Assembly: GCA_000719025.1 (NCBI GenBank)
Contig: JODP01000021.1
Coordinates: 62,001-126,000 of the forward strand
Reading direction: 5' to 3'
Length of the DNA: 64,000 bases
Origin: Kineosporia aurantiaca JCM 3230
GTDB taxonomy: Bacteria > Actinomycetota > Actinomycetes > Actinomycetales > Kineosporiaceae
This document shows positions 27,533 through 36,226 of this stretch, one piece after another (positions within the stretch are counted from its first letter, which is position 1; each line of letters starts with the position of its first letter). A model generated the notes under the pieces. The model ran no database searches and was not told where the DNA came from. It was given only the letters and a program-made list of their open reading frames with translations. The position numbers were made by a program, and so were the translations under genes.

Positions 27533-28780
27533 ATGGTGACGGTGAACTCCGGCTCGCGGCCACCCGAGCCCGCAAACCCGCGGCGCGGGCGCCCGGGACT
27601 CAAGGGTGGACGCGGGCCGATGCCGGTTCCGCGCCCGCGGAGCCGGCCCGCCGAGCCGGTCACCTCCGGTGAACGCGCTCAGCGGGCCGCCCGCCGGGTC
27701 GTGCGCGACACCCGTTCCTGGGTGGACCACGGCAGCCGTCCGGGCCCGCAACGGCTCTGGCTGAACGTGGCCGCCGCGCTGACCTTCGCCCTGGTCGCGC
27801 AGCACGCCCCCGGCTTCCTCCCGGCCGCCTGCGTCGGGCTCTTCCTGATTCTCGGCTCGGCCGTGGTCCGGCCCCGGCACCTGGTCCGCGACGCCGCCCT
27901 GATCGGCGTGATCGTGCTGGTCACCCTGGCCCTGAGCGGTGAGCAGTTCTGGTCGCTGCTGCCGGTCACCGGGGTCTCGCTGGGCGCCGTGCTGCTCGGC
28001 TGGATGCAGCGCCGGGAGCGGGACGCCGCCGATTCCGGCCTGGTCGACGCGTCCACCGCCGACTCGGTGCTGATCGACCTGCGCAACGAGATGCTGATCC
28101 GCTCGGCCGGCCCGCGCCTGCCGCACGGCTGGTGCTTCGACACCGACCTGCGCCCGGCCTACGGGGACTCGTTCAGCGGCGACTTCCTGGTCACCCAGCA
28201 ACCCCGGCCGGACGGGCTGGAGGTGGTGCTGGTCGACGTGTCCGGCAACGGGTACCAGGCCGGCGCCCGCGCCCTGCTGCTGGCCGGGGCGATGGGGGCG
28301 CTGCTGGACGCGGTGCCCTCGCGGAACCTGCTCGCCTCGGCCAACCAGCACGTGGTCCGGCTGGGCAGCGAGCTCGGCACCGAGGAGGCCTTCGCCACCG
28401 CCGTGCACGTCAGCGTGGACCTGGCCGAGGGCGGGTTCGCGGTGACCGGAGCCGGGCACCCGCCGGCCGCGCACTATCACGCCGGATCCGGGCGCTGGGA
28501 GGTGCTCGACGGCGAGCAGGGGCCCGCGCTGGGGGTTCTGCCCGATGCCAGCTATCCGGTGATCATCGGGAGGCTGGAACGCGGGGACGCGCTGATGCTC
28601 TACACCGACGGTCTGGTGGAGAGCCGCCGGCTGGACGTCGGCCGGGGCATCGACCGTCTGGTCGGGCGGGCCGACCCGCTGATCGCCCGAGGGGTCGAGG
28701 GCGTGGCGGCCCACATCACCGGCGCGATCCGCACCGAGGAGGGCGACGACCGGGCCCTGGTGATCATCCGACGGAACTGA
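27533..28780 (+). CDS. Membrane-anchored PP2C/SpoIIE-type protein serine/threonine phosphatase
   Basis: A 415-residue protein. The first 75 residues are basic and Pro-rich; about 82-155 form three or four TM helices (WLNVAAALTFALVAQHAPGF, RDAALIGVIVLVTLALSG). The cytosolic C-terminal domain is a PPM/SpoIIE phosphatase: GDSFSGDFLV, VVLVDVSGNGYQAG (metal-binding Asp), VTGAGHPPAAHY, ALMLYTDGLVESR and GDDRALVIIRR. Such proteins usually dephosphorylate anti-sigma-factor antagonists and so control an alternative sigma factor; none is encoded nearby. It is preceded by its own promoter. Confidence 0.87.
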   Translation: MVTVNSGSRPPEPANPRRGRPGLKGGRGPMPVPRPRSRPAEPVTSGERAQRAARRVVRDTRSWVDHGSRPGPQRLWLNVAAALTFALVAQHAPGFLPAACVGLFLILGSAVVRPRHLVRDAALIGVIVLVTLALSGEQFWSLLPVTGVSLGAVLLGWMQRRERDAADSGLVDASTADSVLIDLRNEMLIRSAGPRLPHGWCFDTDLRPAYGDSFSGDFLVTQQPRPDGLEVVLVDVSGNGYQAGARALLLAGAMGALLDAVPSRNLLASANQHVVRLGSELGTEEAFATAVHVSVDLAEGGFAVTGAGHPPAAHYHAGSGRWEVLDGEQGPALGVLPDASYPVIIGRLERGDALMLYTDGLVESRRLDVGRGIDRLVGRADPLIARGVEGVAAHITGAIRTEEGDDRALVIIRRN

Positions 28781-28896
28781 CCGCCAGGTAGGTTGATCAA
28801 GGGACGTGCAGGTCGGGTCCGGTTTGCTGGGCCGAACGGGGGTCACCGGAAAAAGCGTCGCTCAAGCGGGGGGCAGGCCGCTCCGAAAGATCCGGT

Positions 28897-30036
28897 GTGC
28901 TGACCCGACGAAACCCTCGCGCGCTGGCCCTCGGTCTCTCGGCCGTCACCGTGGTGGCCACCCTGTCGGCCGCCTGCGTCCTGGCCTCCCCGTCCCAGGC
29001 CGACGTGACGGTGGTTCCCAGCGCGGTCAAAGGGGCCACGGCCCTGGGACACATCATCTACGTCGCGCCCAAAGGCAACGACGGGATGACCCGGCTGGCC
29101 GCGTCCACCAGCCCCCTGGCGTCCATAACCAAGGCCATCAAGCTGGCCCAGCCCGGCGACACGATCGTCGTCCGGGGTGGCACCTACGTCGGCGCCGCGG
29201 GCTACGGCGCCACTCCGGGCCGCGCCGACGCGCCGATCCGGCTGCAGAACGCTCCGGGTGAGCGGGTCGTGCTGAAGGGTACGCTGCAGCTCGAGAACGC
29301 CGATTACTGGCGGGTTTCCGGGATCAACGTGACCCGTGACCCGGGCGACGGGACCAAGCAGTTCCTGGTCAAGTTCGACGGCGGTACCGGCTGGTCGTTC
29401 GTCAACTCCGAGGTCTGGGGCACCGTCGGGGTGTCCAACCTGATGGTCAGCTCGTCGGCCAAGAACGGGGTGCCGAAGAACTACCGGATCTCGGGCAACT
29501 GCATCCACGACAACAACGCCACCGGCGGCGCGTTCATGAACTTCCACAACATCTACCTGATGCCGGGTTACGGCTCCGGGCCGGGTCTGATCGAGCGGAA
29601 CGTCATGTTCAACGCGGAGAACGGCGCCGCGGTCAAGGCGGCCGGCCCGACCGCGGCCACCGGTGCGGCGGACGTGACGATCCGCCGGAACACCATCGCC
29701 CGCACCGCCGCCGGGGTGATCATCGGCTACGCCTCCCGCCGGGTCGAGGTGCGCAACAACCTGATCGCCCAGCAGGTGGTGCGGCCGCCGAAGGGCGCCC
29801 AGTGGGTGAAGAACTACAACGCGGCGGTGATCGGCAACCACGTCAGCGGCAGCGGCAACAAGGTGGTCAGCACCGCGTTGTCCGGCTACCCCAAGCTGAT
29901 CAACAACACCGGGGACAGCAGCCGCCCGATCCAGGGGGCGCTGACCCAGCGGATCATGCCGGCCTACAACCGCACCATCTCCTGCGCCGGGTACAAGATC
30001 AGCGGCGCGGCAGCGGATTACGGCCGATTCAGCTGA
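28897..30036 (+). CDS. Secreted right-handed beta-helix protein (polysaccharide lyase-like)
   Basis: A 379-residue exported protein. LTRRNPRALALGLSAVTVV plus ATLSAACVLASPSQAD is a signal peptide, probably cut after SQA. The mature part is a parallel beta-helix of the pectate-lyase/chondroitinase-B/DUF1565 type: ASITKAIKLAQPGDTIVVRG, APIRLQNAPGERVVLKG, VSGINVTRDPG, NYRISGNCIHDNN and VTIRRNTIARTAAGVIIG are successive coils. Catalytic residues are not identifiable, so lyase activity is only a possibility. GTG 28897 is the signal-peptide start. The 116-nt leader contains CTCA-N17-TCCGAA (28861-28887), like a FliA-type promoter. The carbohydrate context (GH26, ricin-type lectin) suggests cell-surface polysaccharide work. 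Confidence 0.8.
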   Translation: MLTRRNPRALALGLSAVTVVATLSAACVLASPSQADVTVVPSAVKGATALGHIIYVAPKGNDGMTRLAASTSPLASITKAIKLAQPGDTIVVRGGTYVGAAGYGATPGRADAPIRLQNAPGERVVLKGTLQLENADYWRVSGINVTRDPGDGTKQFLVKFDGGTGWSFVNSEVWGTVGVSNLMVSSSAKNGVPKNYRISGNCIHDNNATGGAFMNFHNIYLMPGYGSGPGLIERNVMFNAENGAAVKAAGPTAATGAADVTIRRNTIARTAAGVIIGYASRRVEVRNNLIAQQVVRPPKGAQWVKNYNAAVIGNHVSGSGNKVVSTALSGYPKLINNTGDSSRPIQGALTQRIMPAYNRTISCAGYKISGAAADYGRFS

Positions 30037-30054
30037 TCCGGGCTTGCGCAGGCC

Positions 30055-30765
30055 TTACTCGAAGGTCCAGATCTGGGTGACCGAGGAACTGCAGGGCGAG
30101 AGCACCAGGTCGCGGCCGTTGCCGGTCTCGTTCTCCGGGTCGTGGGCGATCAGGTCCAGGCAGAGGTCGCTGCGGGTCTGGACCAGCTGGAAACCGCCCG
30201 GCCGGCTGCGGCTCCGGAACTTCTGGTTGTCCAGGTTGCCGGTGGCGCAGGTGCCGAGCAGCACGGTGCTCCCGGCCGGAGCCTTGCCGGTGCCGTAAAG
30301 ATCCAGGCAAAGGCCGCTCTTCACGTTCCGGAGCAGGAAATCCTTGCCGATCCTGACCTTCTCGGTCTCCTGGTTCGCGGCGTTCTCCGGCCGGCAGTCC
30401 CATTGGAAGAGCACCGTGCCGGCCTTGGCCCCGATCAGCGGCAGGTCCACGCAGCGTCCGCTGGCCTGGTTGCGGATCAGGAACGAGTCGACGTCCGGCG
30501 CCTCGGTGACCGCGGGCGTCGCGGTGAGGGTCGGACCGGGCGTCGCAGTCACCGCCGGAGTGGTCGGAGCTTCGGCCGTTGAGCTGAGCGGGCTCGGGCT
30601 TGCCGAACTCGTCGAACCGGCCGAGCCGGCCGAGTTCGCCGGACCGGGACGGTCGGGCCCGGACGGTTCGGCGAACCAGGTGAAAGCCAGCACGGCCAGC
30701 ACCGTCCCGGCCGCGATCATCACGATCCCGGCCGAGACCAGCACTGTGCCATGGGGACGTCGCAC
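30055..30765 (-). CDS. Membrane-anchored ricin B-type lectin protein
   Basis: A 236-residue protein with one N-terminal TM or uncleaved signal segment (VLVSAGIVMIAAGTVLAVLA), a Ser/Thr/Pro linker to about residue 92, and an extracellular RICIN beta-trefoil. The trefoil has three QxW-like repeats: SGRCVDLPLIGAKAGTVLFQ, SGLCLDLYGTGKAPAGSTV and SDLCLDLIAHDPENETGN, ending SSVTQIWTFE. It probably binds a cell-wall or extracellular carbohydrate. GTG 30765 is the start. It lies 17 nt downstream of the GH26-like gene on the same strand, and the pair probably forms one transcript. Confidence 0.82.
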   Translation of the reverse strand: MRRPHGTVLVSAGIVMIAAGTVLAVLAFTWFAEPSGPDRPGPANSAGSAGSTSSASPSPLSSTAEAPTTPAVTATPGPTLTATPAVTEAPDVDSFLIRNQASGRCVDLPLIGAKAGTVLFQWDCRPENAANQETEKVRIGKDFLLRNVKSGLCLDLYGTGKAPAGSTVLLGTCATGNLDNQKFRSRSRPGGFQLVQTRSDLCLDLIAHDPENETGNGRDLVLSPCSSSVTQIWTFE

Positions 30766-30782
30766 GTCCGACCCCAGCGTCC

Positions 30783-31889
30783 CTAGTTCCGGAAGAGCTT
30801 CTTGTAGCGCTTGCCCGCACTCTTGAGCGTGGTCACCTTGTGCTTACCGCTGGGCGAGTCGAAGTTGAAGTACGCCTGGTACGCCACGTGGTTCTGCGGG
30901 TTGTCGATGAAGGCGTGCATCCGCGAGATGAAGTACGGGTTGTCGGCGCCGCCGTGGTGGTCGCTGCGGTCCCAGGCCGCCCACTCCGGCAACGACATCT
31001 TCTTGCCCTTCGACCGGGCGAACTTCGCCCAGAAGTTCAGGCCGTACTGCTGGGTGGTGACCAGCTTCCAGGCCGCCGCCTGGTGCGACTGCCGGCAGGC
31101 CTTCCCGCACTTCTTCGGGTACGGGTAGTGCGGCCAGGAGATGTCGTAGATGTCGACGCCGATGTAGTCCACGTACTTCGGGCCCGGGTAGTACTTCGTC
31201 GGGTTGAACTTGGGCAGGCTCTGGTTGCCGTTGTTCACGTTCCAGTCGAACTTCAGGTTCTCCGCCCCGGGAACCGCGCGCATGGTCTTGACGATCTTGC
31301 GCCAGTAGGTGATGAACTGCTTCTGGTTCGAGGGGTGCCAGTCGTAGCCGGGGTGGTTGAACTCCCAGCCCAGCCGGATGATCGCGTTGCCCTGGTGATA
31401 CGCCACCAGGTTCTGCGCCAGCTTCTTGTAGTACTTGTTGTACTTGCCCTTGGCGCCGGCCGCGATCGTCGACTTGTCGCCCTTGGCGGTCGGCAGCATC
31501 GCGACGCCGTAGACCATCCGGTAACCCGAGTCCTTCCAGACCCCCAGCATCCAGTCCGGGTTGGCGATCTCGCTCCAGGTGGTGCGGGTGGAGTAGTCGA
31601 TGGCGTACGCGGGTTTACGGCCCAGCCAGGAGGCGAAGCTGTTGGTGGACGACACCGACGTGCCGGTGAAGACCCCCAGCTTCACCTTGGACTCGGCGCC
31701 CGAGGTGGCGGTCTTCTGGGCAGCGGTCTTCGGGGCGCTCGCGGCCGGGGCGGCCGACTGGCTGCTGCCACCGGTGCCGACGGCGTAAGCAGAACCGCCG
31801 ATCGCCAGGATCACGGCGAGAGCAGCGGCGGTCAGCGCCAGTCGGCGGCGGTTGGGCGCCAGGGAGGAGAGGGGGGCGGGCATTCGCAC
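30783..31889 (-). CDS. Secreted GH26-like glycoside hydrolase, paralogue of the 18.4 kb gene
   Basis: A 368-residue exported enzyme with signal peptide NRRRLALTAAALAVILAIGG, an Ala/Ser linker and a GH26-type barrel starting KLGVFTGTSV. Predicted catalytic Glu residues lie in IIRLGWEFNHPG and SLPEWAAW. It shares with the gene at 18353-19438 the order of every block (FASWLGR/GDWLGR, TTWSEIANP/GTWDEIANP, QFITYWRKIVKTMRAVPGAE, YVDYIGVDIYDIS, AYQAYFNFD), including the final KKLFRN/QKLFGN. GTG 31889 is preferred because TACAGT (31902-31897) lies exactly 7 nt upstream. Bases 31890-31977 form the AT-richer promoter stretch. Confidence 0.83.
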   Translation of the reverse strand: MRMPAPLSSLAPNRRRLALTAAALAVILAIGGSAYAVGTGGSSQSAAPAASAPKTAAQKTATSGAESKVKLGVFTGTSVSSTNSFASWLGRKPAYAIDYSTRTTWSEIANPDWMLGVWKDSGYRMVYGVAMLPTAKGDKSTIAAGAKGKYNKYYKKLAQNLVAYHQGNAIIRLGWEFNHPGYDWHPSNQKQFITYWRKIVKTMRAVPGAENLKFDWNVNNGNQSLPKFNPTKYYPGPKYVDYIGVDIYDISWPHYPYPKKCGKACRQSHQAAAWKLVTTQQYGLNFWAKFARSKGKKMSLPEWAAWDRSDHHGGADNPYFISRMHAFIDNPQNHVAYQAYFNFDSPSGKHKVTTLKSAGKRYKKLFRN

Positions 31890-31977
31890 GTGAGGGACTG
31901 TAGTGGTTAAACGCTCAAAGTGTCCGTTTCATGAAGAAAAGTTACTCCAGATGCGACTGACCGTTACCGGAAAGGGA

Positions 31978-34900
31978 TCAGTAACTGCCCGTCTGTGCCT
32001 GTGCGCTACTGGCCAGGTGATCGATCAGGGTCGCGGTCTCGGGTTCCATGTCCACCCCGGACGAGGCCAGCACGAACCGCACGTGGTCGGCGACGTCGTT
32101 CAGCCGGGCCGGGCCACCGAGGGCGAACTCGGCGCGGATGATGTAGCGCCACAGGTGTTGTGCGTGCGGCACCGCCCGCAGCCCGGCCGTCGCGGCCTGC
32201 TCCACGGCGAGCTGGTCGCCGTCCTCCGAGGTGATCCGGCAGAGCCGGCTCGCCGCGTCCAGGATCAGGTGCTCGGACTGCCTTTCCACCCCGGTCCGGG
32301 GCAGCCAGGTGTAGGTGCCGTGGGCGATGCCCCCGACCAGCGGCCCCCGGATCAGGTGCAGGGCCCGCACCAGCAGGTCCCGCTCGCGGGTCCGGTCCCG
32401 GGTCTGGTCGGCCCGGGTGACCAGGGTGCGCAGCACGTCCCAGTCGCAGGGCACGTCCGCCGCCAGCCGGAGCCGGCCGTCCGACCCCTCGCGGAGCCGG
32501 GCGTTGCCGGAATCGTCGTCGCCGAGCCAGTCCCGGACCTCGGCGAGCATGTCGTCCCGCACGTCGGCGGTCACCCCGCGCGGCCAGATCGCCGCGCCCA
32601 GCACGGTCGGGTGGGTGCCCGCCGGGTGCAGCGCCAGATACGCGAGGATCTCCTCGGCCACCACCAGGCGGCGCGGGTCGATCCGGCCCGGCGCGTGGAT
32701 CTCCACGTCGCCGAGGATCGCGATCCGCACCGGGGCCTGGGCCCAGGTGATGTCGTCGGTCTCGACCACCGCGTCCGCACCCGCACCGCTCACCACCCGC
32801 TCGCCCTGCGGCCCGCTCGCGGTGGGCAGGTCCGGGGTTCCGGCGGAGACGAACAGCGAGTGCAGCCGGTCGATGCTGCCGTCGCCCAGCCGGTTCGCCG
32901 TCACTGTGAGGGAAAGTTCCTCGCAGGTCAGCACTCCCGCGTCGTCCACCTGCAGTCGCCAGCGGGCGCCCGCCAGTTCGCCGGCCACCAGCACCGCGAG
33001 GTCCGCGCCGCGTCCGACCACGGTCTGCAGGCGGGAGGCGGTCTGCACGTTCAGCGGAGCACCGTAGATCGCCACCCGCTCCGGCCGGCTGCCGGGTGCC
33101 GGTCCGCCGGTGAGGATCTGCACCGGGCCGGTCCGCGGCATCCGGGTCGATCCCTGTTCCAGCTGATCGGTCAGGGCCTTCGCCCCGGCGCAGGGGATCA
33201 GCCGGCCCGCCGCGATGGCCGGGAGCTGGGGCGGGAGGTCGGCCGTGAGCACCTCGATGCCGCGCGACCAGGGGTTCCCGGCCAGGCCCAGGGCCAGCGC
33301 CCGGACCACGGCCGCGGACATCGCCGGAGCCCCGATCACCGCCACCGGGCCGGCCGCCGCCCCCAGGTTGATCAGCGCGTCCCGGCCCTGGTGGTCGCGC
33401 CCGACCGAGGCCAGCAGCGGGTAGGCGCTGTCTCCGTGGGCGACCAGGTGCTGGGCGTCGGCGTAGGTCAGCCGCCAGCGCAGGCCGTCGTCCAGGGCCG
33501 CCCAGGGGGGTGGGGCGGAGACGTGGGCCATGGTGAGAAGCAGGTCCAGGCCCTCGTTGTCGACCACCGCGCCGTAGGCCTGGGGGAGGGGCAGGGATGC
33601 TTCCCGGCAGGCCCGGGGCAGTGAGCGCAGGGCCAGGTCGAGCAGCGCGCCGCGGTCCGCGTCGGCTCCGGTGCGCAGCCAGACCTCGGTCTCCCGCTCG
33701 AACTCGCCCGGCTGGTCCTGCCCGCCGATCCGGCGCCGCCGGATCAGCAGCAGGGTGCCGAGCAGGGCCGCGGTCAGCAGGCCGGCGCCGATCAGCTCGA
33801 CCGGCAGGCTGGAACCGTCGTCCTGGGTGGGGGCGTGAGCGTCGGAGACGATCGGGGTGGCGAGGGCGGTGGTCGGTGAGATTCGGGACGCTGTACTCGG
33901 CTTCGCGGGGGTGGTCGGGTTTGCGGCCTGGGACTGCGGGGCCTGAGACTGAGGGGCTTGGGACTGAGGGGCCTGGGTCTGGGGTGCTTGGGTCTGGGGT
34001 GCCTGGGTTTTCGGGGCCTGGGTCTGGGGTGCCTGGGTGGTGGGTCGGGCGGCCGCGCTGGATGGGGCGGGTGCGGTGGTGCCTCGGGGTGGGGTGGGAT
34101 CGGTGGGCAGGATGGTCGGGCCCTGGCCGATGACCGGCGGGTGCTGCGCGGCCACATAGCCCGGGTCTCCGGGATTCACGGCCCGACCGGTGTTCGCTGG
34201 GGGATCGGCCGGTACGGAGCGGGACGGCGTTGCCCGGGCCGTAGGCGGTTTCGCGGCGGATGAAGGCTGGGCCGCCGAACTGGGCTGGGCTGCCGAACTG
34301 GGTCGGCTCGTCGAACTGGGCCTCGCGGTGGAACTGGGCTTTGCCGGAGGGGTGGGTTTGGCCGCCGGGGGAGCCGGTGCGGCGCCGTTCGACGACGAGT
34401 CCGAGGACGGGTCCGGAGCCGGCGCGTTCCGGTCGGCCACCCAACGGGACACCCCGACCGCGTCCTCCGGCATGATCAGGCGCCAGCCCGGCTGGATCAG
34501 CCGGGCCAGGTGCAGGGTGCGCCCGTCCGGCTGGATCCGGCCCTCGTTGAGCCGGTAGATCTCGTGGTAGCGGCGGCCGTCGCCGAGGTGTCGCTCGGCG
34601 ATCTCCCAGAGCGTGTCGTGGTGCCGCCCGGTCGGGGTCTCCACCCGGTAGACCTTGTGCCCGTCCAGGGCCAGCTCGTCCCGGCTGAGCTGACCGCTGG
34701 CCTCCCGCTCGGCCTGGGCCGCGACCCGGCGGGCGGTGGCCGCCTCGGCCGCGGCCTGGTGCGCGGTGTGCTGCCGGTTGTTCGTGGTGCTGACGCTCTC
34801 GGCCTGCGGGGGAACGGTGTTGGCGTCGAAGACGTACAGCGTGTCCGGATCGGCGAGGGCCTGAGCACTGACCGAGCCGACCGAGCTGACGTTGCGGGCC

Positions 34901-35364
34901 GCCCCCAGATCGGGCCGGACCGCCGCCTGCGCCACGCCGATCTGCCCGGCCATCACGCCGACCAGCAACATCCCGCCGACCAGCCAGCGGGCCAGGCGCT
35001 GGCTCGGGCCGGACAACGGCACCGGTGCGGCCAGCACCCCGCCGCGCAGCGCCGCCCCGAGCTCGACCAGCACACAGACCACGAACTGCAGCCAGGCCAG
35101 ACCGGCCACCACGACCAGCACCGCGAGCACCTGGTTCATGCCGATCGTGCCGGTCAGGCTGACCGTCTCGCCGAGGCTGCCGGCGTCGTCCCGGAACAGC
35201 GGCTCGGCCAGGAAGTAGAACCCGGCCGGCACCCCGGCGACCAGGGTGAGCAGGGCCAGCGCCGAGAACAGCGCGCCCGTCCGGGATCGTCGCGGGGCGC
35301 CCGGAGCCTGCTGGGTGAACCGGCCGGCACCCGTTGCCGGCCGGTCCGCGGAATGCGCCGTCAT
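31978..35364 (-). CDS. Giant LysM-BTAD membrane protein of the Tad pilus operon
   Basis: A 1128-residue membrane protein. N-terminal TM segments lie at about 31-54, 78-105 and 125-148. A LysM-like module follows (KVYRVETPTGRHHDTLWEIA to PGWRLIMP, about 240-305), then a Pro/Ser/Thr linker with TQAPQ/SQAPQ repeats, a TM helix near 515-540 (LPVELIGAGLLTAALLGTLL followed by RRRR), and a long cytosolic part. Its last 250 residues (DVEIHAPGRIDPRRLVVAEE onward) read as a winged-helix plus bacterial transcriptional activator domain, as in SARP-type regulators. ATG 35364 overlaps the stop of the TadG-like gene; the frame continues upstream but only as antisense-like noise. It may tie wall attachment to signalling, by inference. 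Confidence 0.82.
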   Translation of the reverse strand: MTAHSADRPATGAGRFTQQAPGAPRRSRTGALFSALALLTLVAGVPAGFYFLAEPLFRDDAGSLGETVSLTGTIGMNQVLAVLVVVAGLAWLQFVVCVLVELGAALRGGVLAAPVPLSGPSQRLARWLVGGMLLVGVMAGQIGVAQAAVRPDLGAARNVSSVGSVSAQALADPDTLYVFDANTVPPQAESVSTTNNRQHTAHQAAAEAATARRVAAQAEREASGQLSRDELALDGHKVYRVETPTGRHHDTLWEIAERHLGDGRRYHEIYRLNEGRIQPDGRTLHLARLIQPGWRLIMPEDAVGVSRWVADRNAPAPDPSSDSSSNGAAPAPPAAKPTPPAKPSSTARPSSTSRPSSAAQPSSAAQPSSAAKPPTARATPSRSVPADPPANTGRAVNPGDPGYVAAQHPPVIGQGPTILPTDPTPPRGTTAPAPSSAAARPTTQAPQTQAPKTQAPQTQAPQTQAPQSQAPQSQAPQSQAANPTTPAKPSTASRISPTTALATPIVSDAHAPTQDDGSSLPVELIGAGLLTAALLGTLLLIRRRRIGGQDQPGEFERETEVWLRTGADADRGALLDLALRSLPRACREASLPLPQAYGAVVDNEGLDLLLTMAHVSAPPPWAALDDGLRWRLTYADAQHLVAHGDSAYPLLASVGRDHQGRDALINLGAAAGPVAVIGAPAMSAAVVRALALGLAGNPWSRGIEVLTADLPPQLPAIAAGRLIPCAGAKALTDQLEQGSTRMPRTGPVQILTGGPAPGSRPERVAIYGAPLNVQTASRLQTVVGRGADLAVLVAGELAGARWRLQVDDAGVLTCEELSLTVTANRLGDGSIDRLHSLFVSAGTPDLPTASGPQGERVVSGAGADAVVETDDITWAQAPVRIAILGDVEIHAPGRIDPRRLVVAEEILAYLALHPAGTHPTVLGAAIWPRGVTADVRDDMLAEVRDWLGDDDSGNARLREGSDGRLRLAADVPCDWDVLRTLVTRADQTRDRTRERDLLVRALHLIRGPLVGGIAHGTYTWLPRTGVERQSEHLILDAASRLCRITSEDGDQLAVEQAATAGLRAVPHAQHLWRYIIRAEFALGGPARLNDVADHVRFVLASSGVDMEPETATLIDHLASSAQAQTGSY

Positions 35365-35798
35365 GGCAAGCCCTCCCCGGTGATACCCACCGCCGGCCTG
35401 GCCTCGCCATGCGCGGTCACGGTGAAACTGTTGAAGAAGATCAGGGACAGCAGCGCGGTCTTCTGCTGGATGGTCGCGTCGACCTCGACATGGTCGGGGA
35501 ACGCTTTGATGGTGACGCTGTTGGCCGGGTAGTGCCGGGCGGCGAGGAACGCGCCGGCCACCTGGCTGGCCTTCTCCGGGTTGATCACCACGACGCCCTC
35601 GTTGCGGAGCTCGTCGACCTGGATCTCCCGGGCTCCGGCGCGGGCCGCCTGCTCCACGTCGTCGGTCACCCGCTGGCGGGCGTTGATCGCCAGCCCGCCG
35701 TCCACCACCAGGCCGGCCAGAACCAGCAGGACCACCGCGAAGGCGACCACGAAGACCGTGGCCTGACCGGAATCGTCCCGGCGCAATCGGGTTCTCAA
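35361..35798 (-). CDS. TadG-like Flp pilus-assembly protein (Rv3654c-type)
   Basis: A 145-residue protein with the short basic N-terminus RTRLRRDDSGQATVFVVAFA leading into one TM helix. GGLAINARQRVTDDVEQAAR is the conserved post-TM segment of TadE/G-like pseudopilins (PF13400-type), followed by a small extracellular domain. Such proteins join or initiate the pilus. TTG 35798 overlaps the upstream stop (TTGA), giving coupled translation; no better start exists. The stop overlaps the LysM-BTAD start. Confidence 0.8.
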   Translation of the reverse strand: MRTRLRRDDSGQATVFVVAFAVVLLVLAGLVVDGGLAINARQRVTDDVEQAARAGAREIQVDELRNEGVVVINPEKASQVAGAFLAARHYPANSVTIKAFPDHVEVDATIQQKTALLSLIFFNSFTVTAHGEARPAVGITGEGLP

Positions 35799-36226
35799 GG
35801 CGCACCCCCGGCTCCGGTGCGGCGGTAGATGTCCAGCGGGGCCGAGCTGGTGGCGGTCACGGTGACCGTGCCGGGCAGTCCCAGCAGGCCCAGGTCGTCC
35901 ACCGGGACCCGGCAGCTCACTTCCGTCTCGATCGTTCCGCCGGCCACGAAATCGCCGGTCAGACCGATGGTCTCGCAGGTCCAGCGGCCCCCCAGGGAAG
36001 CGTTCGCAGTGGCCGTCGCGGCCGCCCGCGCCGACCCCAGGTCGCGTTCCAGGGACGCCGCCCGGACCGCGTCCCGGCTGGCCGCCTCGACCTCTCCGCG
36101 CACCGCCACGTAGCGCCCGAAGGCCACGACGAGCAGCAGGAAGGCCACCAGGACCGGGGTGAGCAGGACGATCTCCACGGACATCGCGCCCGCGTCGTCC
36201 CGCTGGGGAGCACTCAGCCGTCTCAT
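35795..36226 (-). CDS. TadE-like pseudopilin
   Basis: A 143-residue membrane protein. The N-terminus RDDAGAMSVEIVLLTPVLVA has the pilin-like Glu five residues after the Gly of the processing site (GAMSVE), followed by one TM helix and an extracellular domain with a Cys pair (TCETIG and SCRVPV). TadE pseudopilins are processed by the prepilin peptidase TadV and are needed for Flp fibre assembly; no tadV is present in the window. ATG 36226 overlaps the preceding stop (ATGA). Confidence 0.83.
   Translation of the reverse strand: MRRLSAPQRDDAGAMSVEIVLLTPVLVAFLLLVVAFGRYVAVRGEVEAASRDAVRAASLERDLGSARAAATATANASLGGRWTCETIGLTGDFVAGGTIETEVSCRVPVDDLGLLGLPGTVTVTATSSAPLDIYRRTGAGGAP

Noticed and set aside
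28781..28896. Possible riboswitch in the leader of the beta-helix gene
   Set aside because: The stretch has some GAAA and GC stems but does not match the conserved cores of c-di-GMP or c-di-AMP riboswitches that I know.
35365..35805. Upstream extension of the LysM-BTAD frame to 35805
   Set aside because: It overlaps the TadG-like gene in another frame and is Arg/Gly-rich noise; ATG 35364 in an ATGA overlap is the better start.
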